This document shows positions 61,660 to 64,000 of a DNA stretch of 64,000 nt, piece by piece. Source of the stretch: Pseudomonas sp. PIC25 (GTDB taxonomy: Bacteria; Pseudomonadota; Gammaproteobacteria; Pseudomonadales; Pseudomonadaceae). The stretch is taken from contig NZ_MUJY01000132.1 in the NCBI RefSeq assembly GCF_002286785.1, positions 30,291-94,290 of the forward strand. The letters run 5' to 3'. A program made the position numbers and the translations under genes. A model generated the notes under the pieces. It was not told the DNA's origin. It searched no databases and saw nothing but the letters and a program-made list of their open reading frames with translations. The stretch's first letter is position 1. Every line of letters starts with the position of its first letter.

Positions 61660-62058
61660 TCCATGCTTTATCTCAAGCGCCAACTATGGCTCGACGTCTT
61701 TTTACCCTGCTTTGTCCATTCTTGATTCCTGGCCTCACCTGCGATACCTGTTTTTTATCACCTCAGTTATGGCTTCTGATCTGCGATGAGCCTATCGAAA
61801 TTAATGAATTTCGTGATTCGGTAGATGTTTTTCTGAATTGTGAGGCGCATCGTAAGTTATTGCTGTTTGGGAATGTCGAGTTGCAGAGTGTGAGCGATAT
61901 CTCTTGATGCCTTTTTATCCGTGTTGTTTCAGATAAAAGCCTCCAGTAGATTGGTCTAACCCCCAAAGGATTTGTTGGTCCGGTATTCCATTGGTCTACC
62001 GGATTGGCATGCGCATGCCGTTGAAGGGGGGTATTACTATGGGTAGGAGGAAGTAAAG
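61660..62058. other. AT-rich 399-bp gap; a weak reading frame only
   Basis: No convincing gene. A 73-codon plus-strand frame from ATG 61686 to 61907 (starting MARRLFTLLCPFL) has no ribosome-binding site or recognisable domain. Base composition drops markedly here relative to the core genes. The last bases hold the strong TAGGAGGAAG ribosome-binding site for the CBM10 gene. Confidence 0.55.
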
Positions 62059-63255
62059 ATGTCTCTATCAAGATTCCTGGCTTTATCGTGTTTGGCTGTC
62101 GCAAGCTCCGTTGCTCATGGAGGGCAGAAACTATATTGCGATTGGTATGGTACGAATTACCCTGTCTGTGACGAGAAGACGGGTGGATGGGGGTGGGAGA
62201 AAGATCAACTGTGCATATCGGATAAGATGTGTAATTCAGCTTGGGGTGGGCCAAAGAAGAGTTGCGATTGGTACGGGAAGTCGGTTCCGACCTGCACTAC
62301 TGTATCGAAGGGGTGGGGATGGGAGAATAATGCGTCCTGCATATCTGAGCAGGAATGTACTGGAGTAGAAAAGCCATCTTGGCCAGCCAGCCCCATGGGT
62401 AACGAGTTGGCCTGGGGCACGAATGGAGATGACGATGGCGCCAGTAGCTATCTGGATTTCATCAGCACCTGGGTTGGCTACGAATATACGCAAGCCAGAG
62501 AAGGCGATTGTGACGGGTGCCGCTTGGTTAGCAAGTTGGCAAACGATCCTGACACCTATGCTGTTTTCTATGGCTACGTCATTGGCTATGCACTACCGGA
62601 TTGCAACGTCCAGCCGGAAGGCGGCAACCTCTGTACGGATGGAGCTCAGTGGATTCGGAATAATCGCCAGAAGATTCTGAAGATATATGGTGATTATGCA
62701 GCGAAGGCCTACGCGGCAGACCCCAATAAGGGAGTGCTCTGGCTGTTGGAGGCCGATTTCCATCAGTACACTATCAGCGAGCAGAGCAATCCGCTTTCGC
62801 TACAGGAATTGGGGCAGCTTGCTAGCGACATCATCGATGTTATCAAGAAAAATGCGCCGAATGCGAAAGTTGCGCTCAATCACGCCCCATGGCTGACTGA
62901 TAAGCAGACAATGGATATGTGGTCAGCAATGCCGCTGAGCAAGACTGACTTCCTCTTTTTCTCGGGCGATGGCAATAGTGCTGGGGGATATATCATGAAC
63001 TCGACTACCAGCAGTGCGTATAACGCGGCTACGGCAACGTATAAGTTCCTATCGTCCTTTACTGGTAAGAAAATCTTCGTCGATACCAGCTTTGGGCTGA
63101 GCCAGGGTGCGGATACCTGGTCAGGAATATCGGAAGAGCTTCTCAATAAGAGAATCAGCGACGGCGTGTTCGCAGTGAATGTGACTATGCCTCCGAAGGA
63201 TTATGAGGCTCGTGTTAAAAAACTGCGTCTTGATTTGAACAGTCTCAGCAGGTAA
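62059..63255 (+). CDS. Secreted protein with two CBM10-like modules and an unassigned catalytic domain
   Basis: A 398-residue protein with a signal peptide (ending near SVA, residue 19). Two CBM10-like carbohydrate-binding modules follow, at 27-58 and 69-100; both contain CDWYG and GWGWE and share an identical cysteine pattern C-x9-C-x14-C-x5-C. The remaining ~295 residues look like a TIM-barrel-type hydrolase: WLLEADFHQY (Glu231) and FVDTSFGLS (Asp342) are plausible catalytic residues, but no glycoside hydrolase family is recognised. CBM10 modules in other Gammaproteobacteria target crystalline cellulose and chitin-like material. Codon and base use are AT-richer than the chromosome, pointing to transfer. 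Confidence 0.8.
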   Translation: MSLSRFLALSCLAVASSVAHGGQKLYCDWYGTNYPVCDEKTGGWGWEKDQLCISDKMCNSAWGGPKKSCDWYGKSVPTCTTVSKGWGWENNASCISEQECTGVEKPSWPASPMGNELAWGTNGDDDGASSYLDFISTWVGYEYTQAREGDCDGCRLVSKLANDPDTYAVFYGYVIGYALPDCNVQPEGGNLCTDGAQWIRNNRQKILKIYGDYAAKAYAADPNKGVLWLLEADFHQYTISEQSNPLSLQELGQLASDIIDVIKKNAPNAKVALNHAPWLTDKQTMDMWSAMPLSKTDFLFFSGDGNSAGGYIMNSTTSSAYNAATATYKFLSSFTGKKIFVDTSFGLSQGADTWSGISEELLNKRISDGVFAVNVTMPPKDYEARVKKLRLDLNSLSR

Positions 63256-63289
63256 TCGGTGCGGGTGCGAGAGCATCGGCATTTTTGAT

Positions 63290-63316
63290 CCTGAGGCATC
63301 TTCAAGATGTTTCAGG
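63290..63316 (+). terminator. Hairpin after the CBM10 gene
   Basis: CCTGAGGCATCTT and AAGATGTTTCAGG pair with two mismatches around a one-base centre, 34 bp after the CBM10 stop. It has no T-run, so termination is not certain. Confidence 0.45.
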
Positions 63317-63328
63317 GTCAGATTGCAT

Positions 63329-63356
63329 AGGTGGTGGGGCGGGAGTCCCACCACCT
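63329..63356. repeat. Perfect 10-bp inverted repeat between convergent genes
   Basis: AGGTGGTGGG and CCCACCACCT flank an 8-base loop between the CBM10 gene and the minus-strand remnant. It may end either transcript; no T-run follows on the plus strand. Confidence 0.55.
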
Positions 63357-63399
63357 CCTGCTTCTCATAACTGCTTTTCGGATGCTTGGCTGTGGGCTG

Positions 63400-63855
63400 C
63401 TAACCAACTATTTTTGCCGGTACGCTTTCTCCTTCTGGCAAAGTGACAATTAGCGGGATGGCTCTTTTTTGTCTATCTCCTGATACTGCTGACTCGTCAC
63501 GATAGACTTTTCCTCCTCGCTCAAGAAAATCTCCCAGTTTCATTTCGACAGTAATATTTTGTCCCGTTCGATTATACCCAAGAGATACGGTTTCCAATGC
63601 ACGAGTACCTGCCATCACATTCAGCGAAGGCCCTAACTCACGAGCGGGGCGCTGCATCGTCCAATAGGCCTCGGCCGTACCTGGCTGACCGCCGCCTAAA
63701 GGATTTGGCATCAGCCTTTCATGATCACGGATTAACGCGCGGGAATTAGGATTACCGCTGACTTGGCCATTGACAAGGTGCTCTGCTGGCATTGAGCGAT
63801 ATACCAGCGTTTCCGGTTTGAGCTCGTACATATTCATAGGGTCACGTGTTTTCAA
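63400..63855 (-). CDS. Unrecognised protein, C-terminal part, probably interrupted by an IS
   Basis: The frame gives about 151 residues from a weak TTG; in-frame ATGs follow at 63837 and 63831. It stays open upstream all the way to the window end, through a region that on the other strand starts an IS30-like transposase. This suggests the N-terminal part was lost or displaced by an insertion. The visible part includes LKPETLVYRSMPAEHLV and a lysine/arginine-rich end (DRQKRAIPLIVTLPEGES). No family is recognised; toxin-like or effector C termini are one speculative option. Composition is AT-richer than the core. Confidence 0.6.
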   Translation of the reverse strand: MKTRDPMNMYELKPETLVYRSMPAEHLVNGQVSGNPNSRALIRDHERLMPNPLGGGQPGTAEAYWTMQRPARELGPSLNVMAGTRALETVSLGYNRTGQNITVEMKLGDFLERGGKVYRDESAVSGDRQKRAIPLIVTLPEGESVPAKIVG

Positions 63856-63957
63856 AAAGCGTTGTCTCTCGGAAGAACTCAGTTGGTCAACCGATGTAAG
63901 ATGGCGGCCGCAAAAACTGAGTGCAACACCTGACCTTTCCGGTACGGTGCTGCCCCT

Positions 63958-64000
63958 ATGTCTTATTCCGAACTCAGCGTCGAAGAGCGCGCCACCATTC
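63958..64000 (+). mobile_element. Start of an IS30-like transposase (partial)
   Basis: The last 43 bases encode MSYSELSVEERATI, a start closely resembling the N terminus of IS30-family transposases. The coding region continues beyond the window. The left end of the element probably lies within the ~60 bp before it (around 63905-63945), but its inverted repeat cannot be fixed from one end. Confidence 0.65.

Noticed and set aside
61686..61907. 73-codon plus-strand frame after tRNA-Ser
   Set aside because: No ribosome-binding site or domain; reported only as part of an AT-rich gap.
61763..62254. 163-codon minus-strand frame upstream of the CBM10 gene
   Set aside because: It overlaps the CBM10 gene start and has a low-complexity, leader-like composition.

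Overview
The window looks like a Pseudomonas chromosome, most like the P. aeruginosa / P. citronellolis group. It is GC-rich with dense genes on both strands. It carries a complete acyclic-terpene-utilisation order (atuR, then atuA-B-C-D-E-F and a partial atuG) and many typical Pseudomonas core genes. Only the last ~2.3 kb (about 61.7-64.0 kb) is visibly more AT-rich and foreign-looking.

Regions: (1) 1-9.5 kb, minus strand: the atu operon for citronellol/geraniol catabolism. It includes the geranyl-CoA carboxylase (AtuC+AtuF), citronellyl-CoA dehydrogenase (AtuD), isohexenylglutaconyl-CoA hydratase (AtuE), two SDR proteins and AtuA. It faces the TetR-type repressor gene atuR across an intergenic region holding two related palindromic operator candidates. 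Two repeat elements sit inside the operon. (2) 10.4-24 kb: two tandem periplasmic solute-binding-like proteins, a CPBP protease, pyrF, oxidoreductases, a chemoreceptor, BenE and LysE transporters, a MarR regulator, a PLP aminotransferase, a glutathione transferase and folE. (3) 24-40 kb: Smr protein, tandem isochorismatase-like hydrolases with a divergent LysR regulator, NhaD antiporter, prmB, aroC, an MFS transporter, methionine salvage mtnB-mtnD-mtnC, DNA alkylation repair (ogt, alkA) and speE. SpeE makes methylthioadenosine, the compound the mtn genes recycle. (4) 39.7-44.8 kb: a propeller protein with an LtaS-like phosphotransferase, a ThiS/MoaD-like protein translationally coupled to a BNR-repeat protein, and rraB. 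(5) 44.9-49 kb: a GATase, then a circularly permuted ATP-grasp / alpha-E / transglutaminase operon preceded by a near-consensus sigma-54 promoter and an NtrC-like palindrome. (6) 49-60.6 kb: MscS channel, cytochrome c, a rhodanese-like protein without its cysteine, a thiolase and FadB-type pair for beta-oxidation, four consecutive small genes of unknown function, a second GATase, an Fpg-like glycosylase, an ion channel, a secreted glycine-rich protein and a crotonase. (7) 60.8-64 kb: tRNA-Ser(GGA) with promoter and terminator, then an accessory segment with a secreted enzyme carrying two CBM10-like modules, an unrecognised minus-strand gene remnant and the start of an IS30-like transposase running off the window.

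Most interesting leads: the apparently nitrogen-controlled ATP-grasp/alpha-E/transglutaminase operon, the CBM10 enzyme with an unassigned catalytic domain beside tRNA-Ser, the four-gene small-protein cluster, and several enzymes with substituted catalytic or metal-binding residues. All functional names come from reading motifs and from family knowledge; no database search was run.
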